Assembly (NCBI RefSeq): GCF_014489495.1
Contig: NZ_CP060780.1
Span: forward strand, 1,747,001 to 1,811,000
Origin: Sphingomonas daechungensis
GTDB taxonomy: Bacteria > Pseudomonadota > Alphaproteobacteria > Sphingomonadales > Sphingomonadaceae
Direction of reading: 5' to 3'
Length of the DNA: 64,000 nucleotides
The position numbers were made by a program, and so were the translations under genes. The stretch's first letter is position 1; the number at the start of each line of letters is the position of its first letter. Under the pieces are notes generated by a model. It was not told the DNA's origin. It did no database searches and saw only the letters and a program-made list of their open reading frames with translations. Shown piece by piece: positions 32,781 through 43,818 of the stretch.

Positions 32781-33605
32781 TCATCCGCCGGCGGAAAGCT
32801 GGCGGGCGATTGCGACGAATTCGTCGACGCTCACTGTTTCCGCACGCCGGGCGCTGTCGATCCCGAGGTGTTTCAGAACGTCGAGCGCGCGCGGAAGGTC
32901 TTTCAGGCTGGAGCGCAGCATCTTCCGCCTCTGCCCAAATGCGGCCTCCGTCAGCTTCTGAAGGACGGCGGGCTCAACATTTAGCGGCATTGCCTTGGGC
33001 GTGATGTGGACGACCGCCGACATGACCTTCGGTGGCGGTACGAAGGCGGATCGATGGACATTGAGCACAATGCGGGCGTCGGAGCGCCATTGCGACAGGA
33101 CGGACAAGCGGCCGTAATTCTTGCTTCCGGGCGCCGAGACGATCCTTTCGGCGACCTCCTTCTGGAACATCAGGGTCAGCGACCGCCACCAGGGCCGCCA
33201 AGAGCCGCTAAGCCATCTGAGCAGAAGCGCCGTCCCGACATTGTAGGGCAGGTTGGAGATCACGTGCGCGCCGACGCCGACTTCAGCAGGCTCGTCAATG
33301 GTGAGAGCGTCGGCATCGATCACGCGGAGCTTGCCGGGGTAAAGGCCTTCGAGCTCGGCTAACGCCGGGAGGCAGCGCCGATCGCGCTCGACTGCAACCA
33401 CCGTTGCTCCAGCCCCGAGTGCAGCATGGGTGAGTCCACCGGGGCCGGGACCGACCTCGTAAACCGTCTGACCCGCGAGGGATCCGGGCACGGCGGCGAT
33501 CCTCGCGAGTAGCTGGCGGTCGAGGATGAAGTTTTGACCGAGGGACTTGCTTGCCTGGAGCCCGTGCCGCGCGATGACGTCGCGCAAGGGCTCCTGGGGA
33601 ACGGT
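32781..33605 (-). CDS. ksgA: 16S rRNA dimethyladenosine transferase KsgA
   Basis: About 274 residues, start GTG 33605, which overlaps the pdxA stop. It dimethylates A1518/A1519 of 16S rRNA. The start LRDVIARHGLQASKSLGQNF, SAM motif YEVGPGPGGLTHAAL, and the target-base motif ISNLPYNVGTALL are canonical. It is the last gene of the lptD-surA-pdxA-ksgA operon. Confidence 0.95.
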   Translation of the reverse strand, partial: TVPQEPLRDVIARHGLQASKSLGQNFILDRQLLARIAAVPGSLAGQTVYEVGPGPGGLTHAALGAGATVVAVERDRRCLPALAELEGLYPGKLRVIDADALTIDEPAEVGVGAHVISNLPYNVGTALLLRWLSGSWRPWWRSLTLMFQKEVAERIVSAPGSKNYGRLSVLSQWRSDARIVLNVHRSAFVPPPKVMSAVVHITPKAMPLNVEPAVLQKLTEAAFGQRRKMLRSSLKDLPRALDVLKHLGIDSARRAETVSVDEFVAIARQLSAGG

Positions 33606-34609
33606 CACTCCACGAGTTCCCGATTGGCAGCGCACAAGGCGGCCATCTGGATCGCGGACGCCATCGGCCGAGGGTCCGCAAGGTCCTGCCCGGCAATGTC
33701 GAAGGCGGTGCCATGATCCGGGGCCGTGCGGATGATCGGCAGTCCGAGCGTGACGTTCACCCCGTCCTCAAAATGAAGCGCCTTCAGTGGGATGAGCGCC
33801 TGGTCATGATACATGCAGAGAGCGGCATCGTATCGGGCTCTAGCGGAGGCATGGAACATCGTGTCCGCCGGATGAGGGCCGGTCACGCGCCAGCCTTCCG
33901 CTCGCAAGGCCGCGATCGCCGGTTCGATGATCTCGATCTCTTCCCGTCCGAGAAGGCCGCCTTCGCCCGAGTGGGGATTGATCCCGGAAATGGCGAGTGT
34001 CGGCTCGGCAATCCCAAAGTTGCGCTGCAGTCCGCGCAAGGTCGTCCGTCCGCGGGCTTCGATCAGCGCGGGCGAGAGGTGTGCCGGAACCTCGGCGAGC
34101 GGAATATGGGTCGTGACCGGGACAGTCCGGAGTGTCGGCCCGGCAAGCATCATGGCGACATTGCCCTGCGACACGCCACAGCGTTCGGCCACGAATTCCG
34201 TCTGGCCGGGATGAGCGAACCCGATCGAATAGAGTTGTTCCTTGGAGACCGGACCGGTCACCACTGCCGCTGCAGACCCGGAGCGGGCGAGTCCTACCGC
34301 AATCTCCAGCGAATCCAGTGAGCAATGCGCGCCGGCGACGGACGGGTGACCCGGAAGGTCGTCCTCTGCCGCGGTGATCTGAACCAGGGGCAAAGCGTAG
34401 TCGAAAACGGCCTCGGCCTCCTGGGGATCGTCGACCAGCTCGATTGGACCATCCCAGACGTGAGCGATGGCGCGCGGATCGCCGATCGCGGCGAACGGCG
34501 GGAGGTTGTTGACTGCTCGCCCATCCCAGCACTTGGCCACGACCTCGGGACCGATGCCCGCAGGGTCACCGAGCGAGATGGCTATTGGCCGAGACAGGAA
34601 GCGAGCCAT
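33605..34609 (-). CDS. pdxA: 4-hydroxythreonine-4-phosphate dehydrogenase
   Basis: An intact 334-residue enzyme of the DXP-dependent vitamin B6 pathway. Conserved regions are ISLGDPAGIGPEV, VTGPVSKEQL, FAHPGQTEFVAE (metal His), SGINPHSGEGGLLG, and ALCMYHDQALIPLKAL (metal His). It lies between surA and ksgA in the usual order and overlaps ksgA by one base. Confidence 0.95.
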   Translation of the reverse strand: MARFLSRPIAISLGDPAGIGPEVVAKCWDGRAVNNLPPFAAIGDPRAIAHVWDGPIELVDDPQEAEAVFDYALPLVQITAAEDDLPGHPSVAGAHCSLDSLEIAVGLARSGSAAAVVTGPVSKEQLYSIGFAHPGQTEFVAERCGVSQGNVAMMLAGPTLRTVPVTTHIPLAEVPAHLSPALIEARGRTTLRGLQRNFGIAEPTLAISGINPHSGEGGLLGREEIEIIEPAIAALRAEGWRVTGPHPADTMFHASARARYDAALCMYHDQALIPLKALHFEDGVNVTLGLPIIRTAPDHGTAFDIAGQDLADPRPMASAIQMAALCAANRELVE

Positions 34610-34634
34610 CAGCTGCGCCTTCCGAAAAGGAAAC

Positions 34635-36022
34635 CTAGCGGAATTCGATCACCGCATCGCGGCGCAGGTCGCGCAGGTAGCGACGGGCGCGAAGGTTGAC
34701 GCGCTCCTCGCTCAGCTGGTTGAAGACCTGATCGAAGGTCGGAGCGGTGGGATCGGCTTCGTCGCGGCCGCAGATGACCAGTGTTCGAACGCCTTCTTCG
34801 ATCGATCCGAACGGGCGCGTCGCCTGACCGACCTGCAGCGGTAACATGATTTCCTGCAGTGCCTGCGGAAGCTCGCGAAGGCGGACGCCTTCGTTGGCTA
34901 CGACTTCGCCGTTGAACTCGGCGGCAATCCGCTCTGCGCCGCCGCACCCGCCGACGTTGCGGGCAGCCTCGGCGAACTTCGCAACGCGGGCTTCGGCCTG
35001 TGGGCGCGAAGTGCCGGGTGGGAACGCGATCGACACCTGCTTCAGGCTCAAGACCGCATTTCGCGGATCGGCCGAAAGGATCTTGCGGGCATCCTGCACC
35101 GCGAGAATCGAGACGCCGCCCGGGACGGAGATGGGCGAGCTGATCTGGCCCGGCCCCATGGTTCGCAGAACGCCGCCGAGCTGGTCCGGAAGTTGCTCAG
35201 GACGGACCCAGCCGAGGTCGCCGCCGACCGCGGCGGTCGAAGCTTCGGAATATTGCCGCGCATAGCCCGGGAACGACGCGCCCTGCCGAAGCTGGGCGAT
35301 GATCTGATTGGCGTTGGCGATCGTCTGCTGCATCTTGTCGGGTGTCGAGGACAGGAAGATCTCGCCGACGCGATATTCCTCGGTGCCCTTGGATGCGTTA
35401 AGTCGCTCGAGCACCGCCTTCACCTCGTCGTCGCCGACGCTGACGGTATTTTCGATCTTCTGCTGCTGCAGGCGGCGCCAGGCCGTCTCACCCTCGATCT
35501 GCCGGCGGAGGGTCCGGATCGAAGACCCGTTCGCCTTGAGGTAGGTGGTTAGCTGATCGGGATTCATCTTCACGCTGGACGCGACGCGCTCAAGTGTGCG
35601 GGCGATGTCCTTGTCCGTGACGGTGATCTCCGCCTGCTTGGCGGCCTGGATCTGAAGGCTTTCGTCAATCAGGTTGCGCAGGACCTGCTGGCGAAGCTCC
35701 TCGACCTGATCGTTCGGAACTTTGCCGCTATTGGCGATGACGAGCAGCGCCAGACGCTGATCGACGTCTGTCTGGGTGATCACCTCGCCATTGACGATCG
35801 CCGTGGCCTTGATGACCGACGGCATGGCCTGGCCGAAGATCTGGGGGTTGTCGGGAGCTTCAGCGCAATTGCGCTGTTTCCGCCTGCGGGCTGCTGGTCT
35901 GCCGCATCCTGGGCCGCTGCCGTGGTCGCCACGGCCAGCACAAGGGCCGCCGCTGCAAAACGAGCGCGGACGGGCAAAAAATCGAATGCTGCTGGCAAGT
36001 CTGGAAATCCCTTGTTGTTCAA
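34635..36022 (-). CDS. surA: SurA periplasmic chaperone/PPIase (one frameshift)
   Basis: About 462 residues after repair, from ATG 36022. A signal peptide (FAAAALVLAVATTAAAQ) precedes the SurA N-terminal domain (IVNGEVITQTDVDQRLAL) and a parvulin domain (EYRVGEIFLSS ... GGDLGWVRPEQLP); a second, degenerate parvulin region follows. SurA escorts outer-membrane proteins such as LptD, whose gene is directly upstream. One base is missing at about 35856, separating the signal peptide from the mature part. Confidence 0.92.
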
Positions 36023-36066
36023 TCCATTGGGCGAATGCCGTTTACGCGTGCCCGCTGAACGCAGGC

Positions 36067-38317
36067 TTAGCGGCCGAGACCTTTGAAGGACACTCGGAAT
36101 GAGAATGTGCTGCCTTCATTGAACCCGCCCACACGCTCATAGTCCCGGCGCCACGAGACGCCAAGAGCAATGCAGTCGTCTTCGTAGTCGATGCTCAGGC
36201 GATGGCGGACTGGCTCGTATCCGTCGGAAACTGACAAGGGGTCTTCGGCCTTGCCCGTGAGATCGAGAACCGTCGCTCCGAAGATCGACCAGTACTTCGC
36301 GAACTTGATGCGAGCCGCCGCGCGAAGCTCTTCCTTGTCGCGAAGATCCTCGATCGCTTCGTCGATGTCGCGGTTGAGACGGAGGTAGCCGATCTGCGCA
36401 TAGGTTTCCTCGCCGCCGACGGTCAGGTCGAGCTCGTTGCGACGAACCGCGAAATTCTCCTTGTCGAGGCGATAACGATGCGTGAGGTCGATGAAGCGGC
36501 CGAAGCGGATCCGGGTTCTGCCAACGATGTCGGACACCCGATCGGAAAGCCCGGTCCCGTCCGGGAAGATATTCTCCCGCTTGGATATGCGGTAGCTCTG
36601 ACCGATCGTCGATACGATCGACAGGTTCGGGCGGTCGTAGGACCAGTCCAGCCCGTAAGTGATGCGCGAACCGTCTTCCCAGCGATCGTATCCGGGGAAG
36701 CGATTAAGCGCGAAGAGGTTGCTGTCCTCGAGATCGACTGCGCGGGCGTCCTCATTGGGAATATCGAGGTTCGGCGTGGCGGGGGTGAAGACGAGTTGGA
36801 CGCGCGGCGTGAGCCGCTGGGAACCGCCGAAGAGCGGACCGACGAACGGCCATTTCACGTCGGTTGCGAGGGCACCGATGCCGCGGGTGTGCCAACCATC
36901 GACGCCGCGATAAAGCGGTACGAGAGTGCTTGCAGCATTGCTCGTGTGGTAGACGTCGCCGCGCGCATAGGCCGTAAAGACGACCTCCTGGCCCCAGTTC
37001 GTCAGCTTGCGAATGTCCCACCGCGCGCTTGCAAAGGCCCGCTGCGTGTCCTGACCTTCGATGCGGGTGATGGCGAGGCTGTTCGCCTGCAGCTCGATGA
37101 CACCGCCAAGAGCCGGCGGGTCAATGCGGAAGCGGGCGTCGATCGCCGGAAGGGCAATGGGATGCGCTTCTGCACGTCGTCGACCCGCAGCCCCTGAAAA
37201 GCCCAGCCGGCAATCGAGATGTAGCTGTTGGGATCGATCCGTTCGGCGTTGATGAAGCTGCGTAGACGGTCGTCTTGGGTAATGTCGTAGCGCCGCGTCA
37301 CAGTCTTGTCGGTCGCGATCCGCGTCGAGCCTGTGATGCTCCAGAGTGGATTGAGCTGGAACCTGCCGTTGGCATCGAAATAGCCCCGGATGCCCTTTTC
37401 GCCGGTCTCCTGCGGTTCGCCGAGAGCCGTCAGCTCCTCGATGCGGCCATAGGTGAGGAACCCGCCGATCTGGAACGCGCCAAGGCTGTTCAGCTCGCGG
37501 TAGCGCGCTTCGATGGCGGGTAGCTTCTTCGTGTAGACATGCGGCGTCAGCGTCAGGTCGCGGTTCGGACCAAGCCTTTTGTAATAAGGCAGGGCAACTT
37601 CGAAGCCGCGGCCGTGCGAGATGCTGATATCCGGCACCAGGAACCCGCTTACGCCCCGCCCGCACCGCCCGTTGCCAGACTGAAGATCGGCAGAAGTGGC
37701 AGCTGCATGCCGAAGATCTGCATGCGCCCGCCCTTGAAGTGCACACGCTGCGAAGTTGGATCGTAGGTGACGCGGGTCGCGGTGATGGCCCAGCTCGGAT
37801 TGCGCGGGCATCCGCTTTCGGTGGTGACCGGGCAGGGGGAATAGATCGCGTTGTCGAGGATGGTCAGGTCACCGGAACGGCGGCCCTTGGTCGCAGCGAG
37901 ACGCCCGCCGCTCTCCAGGACGATCAGCAGGTTGTCGATCGTGCCATCCTTCAGCGTATCGGTGAGGACGACGTTCTCGCCGATAAACTTGTCGCCCTGC
38001 GGGTTCATGGCGACGACATTCCCGATTGCCCGAACCTCGCCAGACTTGCGGTTCCAGACGATCTGGTCGGCCGCGACATAATTGCCGTCCCGCTGCATAC
38101 GGACGGAGCCGGTCGCGGTGACGATGTCCTGACTGTTGTCGTAGGTGACCTGGTCGGAGCTGAATTCGATGATGTCTTCAGCGTCTGCCGCAGGCGTGGC
38201 GGGCGTCTGTAATGCCGACGCCGCAGGCTCGGACGCGGTGTCAGGCGCCTGGGCGAAGGCGGCCGTCGAGGCGAATGTCAGAGGGAGCGCGGTCCACCAG
38301 GCAAATCGACTACGCAA
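36067..38317 (-). CDS. lptD: LPS-assembly outer-membrane protein LptD (two frameshifts)
   Basis: About 750 residues after repair, start TTG 38317. A signal peptide (WWTALPLTFASTAAFA) is followed by an OstA-type beta-jellyroll (VTYDNSQDIVTATGSVRMQR) and a long beta-barrel domain ending in FSFRVSFKGLGR. LptD with LptE inserts lipopolysaccharide into the outer leaflet. Bases are missing at about 37660 and 37160. It opens the lptD-surA-pdxA-ksgA operon and is divergent from pepA. Confidence 0.92.
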
Positions 38318-38482
38318 AATTGATCCCGCCCATTCACCCTGGCTGCAAGCTGGCCCAGCCTATTGCACCTTGGCTGGCACTCCACAATCCGCCTTGCATG
38401 AGGGCCCTTTGCTATTGCGGCAGGCGGGTCTTAAGAGACGCCGCACATATTCAAGACCCTTTGCCTTCAGGATTTCTCCTTG

Positions 38483-39957
38483 ATGAAGATACGTTTCGCC
38501 GACAGCCGCCCGACGGGTGATTTCGCGTTGGTTCTGCCCGCCGGCGGAAAGAACAGGATTGCGCTGGACAGTCTGGGGAAGGCTCGTGCCGAGGTCGACG
38601 CTGCCCTGAAACGACAGCGGTTCGAGGGCGACTCCGGGAGCGCGGCGGAGCTGTTCGTGCCTGCCGACGGCGGAGTTCGACGTTTGGTCGTGGTCGGAAC
38701 GGGTGACGGGACCAGCCCGCAAGACGCCGCGGAGAAGCTGGGTGGGGCTCTTGTCGCCAGGCTGCTGACCTCAGGCGAGACCCATGCCGTGCTCGACGTG
38801 ACCGGCCTGAAGTACGACGCGGACGCTGCCGCGAAGGTTGCTTTTGCCGCAACCCTCCGAGGTTGGCGCTACGATCGGTATCGCACGAAGCTGAAGGACA
38901 AGCAGAAGCCGACCCTCAAGGAGCTGACGATCGTTGGGGCGCCGGCTGAAGCCGAAGGTGTCTGGAAGAAACGCTGGCAGCCGGTTGCCGAGGGTGTCTC
39001 GCTTACGCGTGAGCTGGTGACCGAGCCGGCCAACATCATCTATCCGGAGACCTTTGTGGACCGGGCGCAGGCCGCGCTGTCCGGGACGGGAGTCGAAGTC
39101 GAAGTCCTCGACGGCAAGGCGATGAAGAAGCTCGGAATGGGCGCGCTGCTTGGCGTCGCCCAGGGCTCGGTCCGCGAACCCCGCATGCTCGTCATGCGCT
39201 GGAACGGCGGCAAGGCAGGAGAAGCGCCGGTCGCCTTCGTCGGCAAGGGCGTGACGTTCGATACCGGCGGCATATCGATCAAGCCGGCTGCCGGCATGGA
39301 AGCCATGAAGTGGGACATGGGCGGCGCCGGCGCGGTCACTGGCGCGATGGTCGCGCTCGCCAAGCGGAAGGCGAAGGCAAACGTCGTTGGGATCTGCGGG
39401 CTCGTCGAAAACATGCCCGATGGGAATGCCCAGCGTCCTGGTGACGTGGTAACCAGCATGTCGGGCCAGACGATCGAGGTGATCAACACCGACGCCGAAG
39501 GCCGCCTCGTGCTCGCGGACGCGATCACCTACGTGCAGCGCAACTACAAGCCGAAGCTGATCGTCGACCTCGCGACGCTGACCGGAGCCATCCTCATTAG
39601 CCTCGGCCACGAGTACGGTGGCCTGTTCACCACGGACGACGACCTCGCGGCGAAGTTACTCGATGCAGGGCAGTCTTCCGGGACAAATTGTGGCGCCAGC
39701 CCATGGGGGACTCGTTCGACAAGCTGATCGATTCTCCCATAGCCGACATGAAGAATGTCGGGCCGCGCGAGGGTGGATCAATCACCGCGGCACAGTTCAT
39801 TCTCCGCTTCGTCGAGAGTGGAACGCCCTGGGCGCATCTCGACATCGCCGGCATGGCCTGGTCCGACAAGCCGACCAGCACCTACGAAAAGGGTGCGACC
39901 GGCTATGGGGTCCGCCTGCTCGACCGCTTCATCGAAGCGTCGGTGGAGGGGCGCTGA
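38483..39957 (+). CDS. pepA: Leucyl aminopeptidase, M17 (3' frameshift)
   Basis: About 491 residues after repair. The two-zinc catalytic domain shows [20 protein letters not shown] (Lys, Asp ligands) and the M17 signature [16 protein letters not shown]. One G is missing at about 39678-39680 ([14 protein letters not shown] restored), which cuts off the last 90 residues. The start is ATG 38483, with TTG directly before it. It heads a rightward pepA-holC-ndk group. Confidence 0.93.
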
Positions 39958-39965
39958 AGCGCTGA

Positions 39966-40406
39966 ATGCAGATCGATTTCTACCAGCTCGGACGAACGCC
40001 GCTCGAGCAGGTGATTGCAAGCATCTCGCAGCGCCTGCTCGCCGACGGAAAACGGCTGCTGATCGTCGCTGACGATGAGGGTCTTCTCGGAAAGCTTGAC
40101 CGCATGCTGTGGGACCAGGGGCCTGCAAGCTTTATTCCGCATGCGCCCTCGGGAGGAAGCGACGATGCACGCCAGCCGATTTTGCTCTCCGCGAGCACCG
40201 ATGCGCCGAACATCGCCCGCAATCTGCTGATCGCAGACGGGCAATGGCGCGAAGCTGCGCTGACGTTCGATCGCGCGTTCTACCTGTTCGATGCAGCGAC
40301 GCTCGAGGGCGCGCGGCTGGCGTGGAAGCTCTTAGCCGGGCGGGACGGGGTGGATCGCCGCTACTGGGCACAGGACGAAGGCGGTAAATGGGTGGAGAAG
40401 GGCTGA
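39966..40406 (+). CDS. holC: DNA polymerase III subunit chi
   Basis: A 146-residue HolC protein. The start MQIDFYQLGRTPLEQVIA and the middle RLLIVADDEGLLGKLDRMLW plus SFIPHA are diagnostic. Chi links the clamp loader to SSB. It follows pepA by eight bases, the common arrangement in alphaproteobacteria. Confidence 0.92.
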   Translation: MQIDFYQLGRTPLEQVIASISQRLLADGKRLLIVADDEGLLGKLDRMLWDQGPASFIPHAPSGGSDDARQPILLSASTDAPNIARNLLIADGQWREAALTFDRAFYLFDAATLEGARLAWKLLAGRDGVDRRYWAQDEGGKWVEKG

Positions 40407-40481
40407 GTCTTGCCGTTCGGTCCGCGCCCCGCTAGGCGCTGCGACCAATCCCAACCCATTGTTTCAGGAGACCGCACGGCC

Positions 40482-40904
40482 ATGGCCGCCACGCGCACCT
40501 TTTCGATCATCAAGCCCGACGCCACCCGCCGCAACCTGACGGGCGCAGTCACCAAGAAGCTTGAAGATGCCGGCCTTCGCGTCGTCGCTTCCAAGCGGAT
40601 CCATATGACTCGCGACCAGGCCGAAGGCTTCTACGCGGTCCACCGCGAGCGTCCGTTCTTCAATGACCTCTGCACCTTCATGACGTCGGGTCCGGTCGTC
40701 GTTCAGGTCCTCGAGGGTGAGAACGCCGTCCTCCGCAACCGTGAAGTGATGGGCGCCACGAACCCAACTGACGCTGCCGAAGGCACGATCCGCAAGGAGT
40801 TCGCCGAATCGATCGAGGCGAACTCGGTCCACGGTTCGGATAGCGATGAGAACGCCAAGATCGAGATCGATTACTTCTTCACGCCGGAAGAAATCGTCGG
40901 CTGA
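40482..40904 (+). CDS. ndk: Nucleoside diphosphate kinase
   Basis: A 140-residue intact enzyme from ATG 40482, preceded by a CAGGAG ribosome-binding site. It balances NTP pools. [32 protein letters not shown] and the active-site His in [12 protein letters not shown] are present. It converges on cls with no gap. Confidence 0.96.
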   Translation: MAATRTFSIIKPDATRRNLTGAVTKKLEDAGLRVVASKRIHMTRDQAEGFYAVHRERPFFNDLCTFMTSGPVVVQVLEGENAVLRNREVMGATNPTDAAEGTIRKEFAESIEANSVHGSDSDENAKIEIDYFFTPEEIVG

Positions 40905-42339
40905 TCAAAAGATCGGGCTCAGCATCGCCACGCTGTTCTGCCAGAACCGGGCCGGTAGGCTGAAGCTTTCTACGTCTGCCATCGTCACCGGGTCCGATTG
41001 GGCGAGGAATTCGTCCTGTCGGGCCCGGATGACGCCGGCAAATTTCTTGTCCGAAAACAGGATGTTGTTCTCGAAATTGAGCTCGAAGCTGCGGCGGTCG
41101 AGATTGGCCGAGCCGATCAAGCCAATTTTCCTGTCCGCCACCATCGTCTTGGCGTGAAGCAGGCCACATCGATATTCGTACAGCTTCACGCCGGCCTTGA
41201 TCAGGTCTGCGTAATAACTTCGGCTTGTCGCCTGGACCACGCGGCTGTCGTTGCGCTTCGGCAAGATGAAGATCACCTTTACGCCCCGCCTGGCCGCTGA
41301 CAACAAGGAGGACAGCACCTGATCATCGGGCACGAAATAGGGTGTCGTGACGACCAACTCTTGGCGCGCTGAGTGAATTAGCTCGGCAAAGCAGGACGGC
41401 ATTGCGTCATATCGCACCGTCGGTCCCGTGCCGACGACCTGGGCTATGATTGTGCCTGTCGGGTGCTCGACGGGCGCGGACAGGAGGGCGCTGATGTCAT
41501 CGCCGCCATCGCCCATCCAGTCGGAGACGAAGAGATATTGGCAGTGATGGACGACCTGCCCCTGCCACCGGGTCATGATGTCCACCCAGGGCGCGTAGTG
41601 CGGCTTCACGCGAAACTCCGGATCGGCAACATTCTGGCTTCCGCACCAGGCGATCCGGTTGTCGATGATGAGCATCTTGCGGTGGTTGCGCAGGTCGACC
41701 CGGCCGCGAAGAATGGTCCACAGTGGGTTTCCGACAGGGAGCGCTACTCGTGCTTCGACGCCGCCGTCGGCGAGATCCGACCAGTTGCTGGACCGGATAA
41801 AATGCCTTGAACCGAGCGCATCGGCGAGCGCGCGGACCTTAACTCCGCGCCTAGCCGCACGGATCAACGCGTCCTTGACCTTCGTACCGTTGTGATCGGC
41901 GAGCCAGATGTATGCCAGCAGGTGCACCGTCTGTACGGCGGCGTCGATGTCGCGGACCATTTCTTCGATCGCCACGTTGCTGTCTGCCGCGAGTGTGGCG
42001 CTGTTGCCGCTCGTCGTTTCCAGGCCGTTGACGCTTTCGCCAAGATCGAATGGCGCTCGGTAGAAGCCCTTGGCGACTTCGCGGACAGCGTCATCCTCGC
42101 CTGCAGGCCTGGGGAGTGCTGCCTCGATTGCCCGCCCTTGTCTCGTCGGCCGAGGCTGATCCGGACTTCGCCCAGCAGAAGGTAAGCAACCATGCCGATA
42201 ATCGGCGCGACCACGATGACCACGGCCCAAGCCAGTCTCGACGACGGGTCGCGATGGGGCGAAGAATCGCCCGGATGAGCACAGCGATCTGTGCCACCGA
42301 AACCAGCAGCCCGGCGGCAATGATATAGAATGGCTGCAT
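40905..42339 (-). CDS. cls: Cardiolipin synthase (two 5' frameshifts)
   Basis: About 478 residues after repair. Two N-terminal membrane segments (FYIIAAGLLVSVAQIAVLI and VVIVVAPIIGMVAYLLLG) precede two phospholipase-D HKD motifs, NHRKMLIID and LLHAKTMVADRKIGLIGSAN. It joins two phosphatidylglycerol molecules into cardiolipin at the inner membrane. Bases are missing at about 42250 and 42105, so the membrane part lies in other frames than the catalytic domains. Confidence 0.93.
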
Positions 42340-42381
42340 GGCTGCTAATGCCGCACATGCGTGGGCGTCTGTCCAGTCTTT

Positions 42382-42906
42382 CTAGGCGCGGGCGATCCCG
42401 GTTAACCGAAGCGAGCGGCCGCCGAACAGTCCGCCGCCTTCCCAGCGATAAGTGATGACGTAGCTGCTCTTGGCCGACTTGTCGGCTCCCGCCTCTATGT
42501 ATCGTGCGGCGATCTGGGCGCGCACGCGCTGGGTCCCTTTTTCATCGCTGTCCGTTTTGGCTAATGCGGCCATGAGGGCGCTTGCCTCAAGCTCGCCATC
42601 GCTGCCGACTTCGATGGCGGTACCTCCCGAGGGAGTGATCGTGAGCGATTGCAGGGCATGGCCGGCCTCAACCGGCGTGATTGTCAGCGACCGACCGTCA
42701 TCCTCAGCCTTTCCTCGCAAGGCGAGCGGTATGGACTGCTGCTTTTCGATGATCGTCGTGGTCGGCGGCATTTCGTCCGCCCCTTGCCAGCTAAGCCAGA
42801 CACCCGCGGCGGAGACGATCAGGGCGGCAATGGCGATGGCTTCGCCAAGGGTGATCCAGCGAAGGCGCGACTTGCGCCTGGCGTCTTCGGATTGTGATTC
42901 GCTCAT
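42382..42906 (-). CDS. Uncharacterised single-span membrane protein
   Basis: A 174-residue protein that I cannot assign to a named family. A charged cytoplasmic N-terminus (SEDARRKSRLRWITLGEA) precedes one membrane segment (AIAIAALIVSAAGVWLSW). The rest is probably periplasmic, with the ending ITYRWEGGGLFGGRSLRLTG. Its ATG overlaps the mmcQ-like stop by four bases, so it is the last gene of the purM-purN operon. Nothing suggests a purine-related role beyond that linkage. Confidence 0.7.
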   Translation of the reverse strand: MSESQSEDARRKSRLRWITLGEAIAIAALIVSAAGVWLSWQGADEMPPTTTIIEKQQSIPLALRGKAEDDGRSLTITPVEAGHALQSLTITPSGGTAIEVGSDGELEASALMAALAKTDSDEKGTQRVRAQIAARYIEAGADKSAKSSYVITYRWEGGGLFGGRSLRLTGIARA

Positions 42907-43262
42907 CGACCGCCTGCTTCCAGTAACCTCCTCGGCGCTGCAAGCTCCCAACTGCTCGCGATGCGGTCGGCAACGTGATCCCAATCGACCTCGCCGGCGA
43001 CGTTGACCGAAACCCAGCCTGACGGATGGAGATAGGCCGGCTTCGAATAGGTTTTGGGGTCGGCTTCAAGAAGAGTTGCTTGCTCATCGAGCCCACTGGT
43101 CCGGACACAGACGACCGTCTTGCCGTCACCATGATGGTTGTCGCGAAATTGAGCGAACTGCTTTCCGGCCACGAAGAACGTCGCTTGTCCGTGAGATTTA
43201 CGTTCCTCAGTCTCCGGCAGCTCCAGGGCCGTCCTTCGAACGAAATTGAGGGCGTCAGTCAT
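42903..43262 (-). CDS. MmcQ/YjbR-family protein
   Basis: A 119-residue protein of the MmcQ/YjbR (CyaY-like fold) family. The start LNFVRRTALELPETEERKSH and the middle VCVRTSGLDEQATLLEADP, then GWVSVNVAG are typical. Members are thought to bind DNA, but the function is unclear. It overlaps purN upstream and the membrane protein downstream by four bases each. Confidence 0.87.
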   Translation of the reverse strand: MTDALNFVRRTALELPETEERKSHGQATFFVAGKQFAQFRDNHHGDGKTVVCVRTSGLDEQATLLEADPKTYSKPAYLHPSGWVSVNVAGEVDWDHVADRIASSWELAAPRRLLEAGGR

Positions 43263-43818
43263 CGCCTCACGAACTCCCGCAGAATCCGAGGGTAAAGTTC
43301 ATGCTCCGCCGCGAGCACTCGATTTTCAAGGGTCGCAGGTGTGTCGCCGCTCTCGATCGCAACCTCCGCCTGCCCCAGCACTTCGCCTGCATCGAGAACT
43401 TCGGTTACTACGTGCACTGAACAGCCGCTCACTCGATCGCCCGCTTCGATGGCACGCGCATGGGTGTCCAATCCTCGATATTTCGGCAGCAGCGACGGGT
43501 GAATGTTGAGGATGCGTCCCGCCACTGGTCGATGAACCACGGCGAAAGGATACGCATGAAGCCTGCGAGAGCCACCGTTCCAATGCGATGATCGTCGAGC
43601 GCGGCGCTCAAGGTCCGGTCGAACTCTTCCTTCTCGACTCCCTTGCTGTCCCAGGTCCAAGTGGAGAGCCCTTGTTCTCGCGCCCAATCGAGGCCGGGCG
43701 CCTGCGGCTTGTTCGATGCGACCAGTGCGATCTCGTAGCCCTTCGCCTGTTCGACCAGAGCCCGCAAATTGCTTCCGCGTCCGGAGATGAGAACGCCGAC
43801 GCGGCGCGGGTCACGCAT
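43259..43818 (-). CDS. purN: Phosphoribosylglycinamide formyltransferase (one frameshift)
   Basis: About 186 residues after repair, from ATG 43818. It formylates GAR with 10-formyl-tetrahydrofolate. [17 protein letters not shown] is the phosphate-binding start, and [19 protein letters not shown] plus [12 protein letters not shown] hold the catalytic Asn, His and Asp. A base is missing at about 43517. It overlaps the true purM end by eight bases; the apparent in-frame purM-purN fusion is produced by a frameshift. Confidence 0.93.

Noticed and set aside
37002..38317. Split LptD as two separate outer-membrane proteins
   Set aside because: The fragments are consecutive pieces of one LptD and join after adding single bases.
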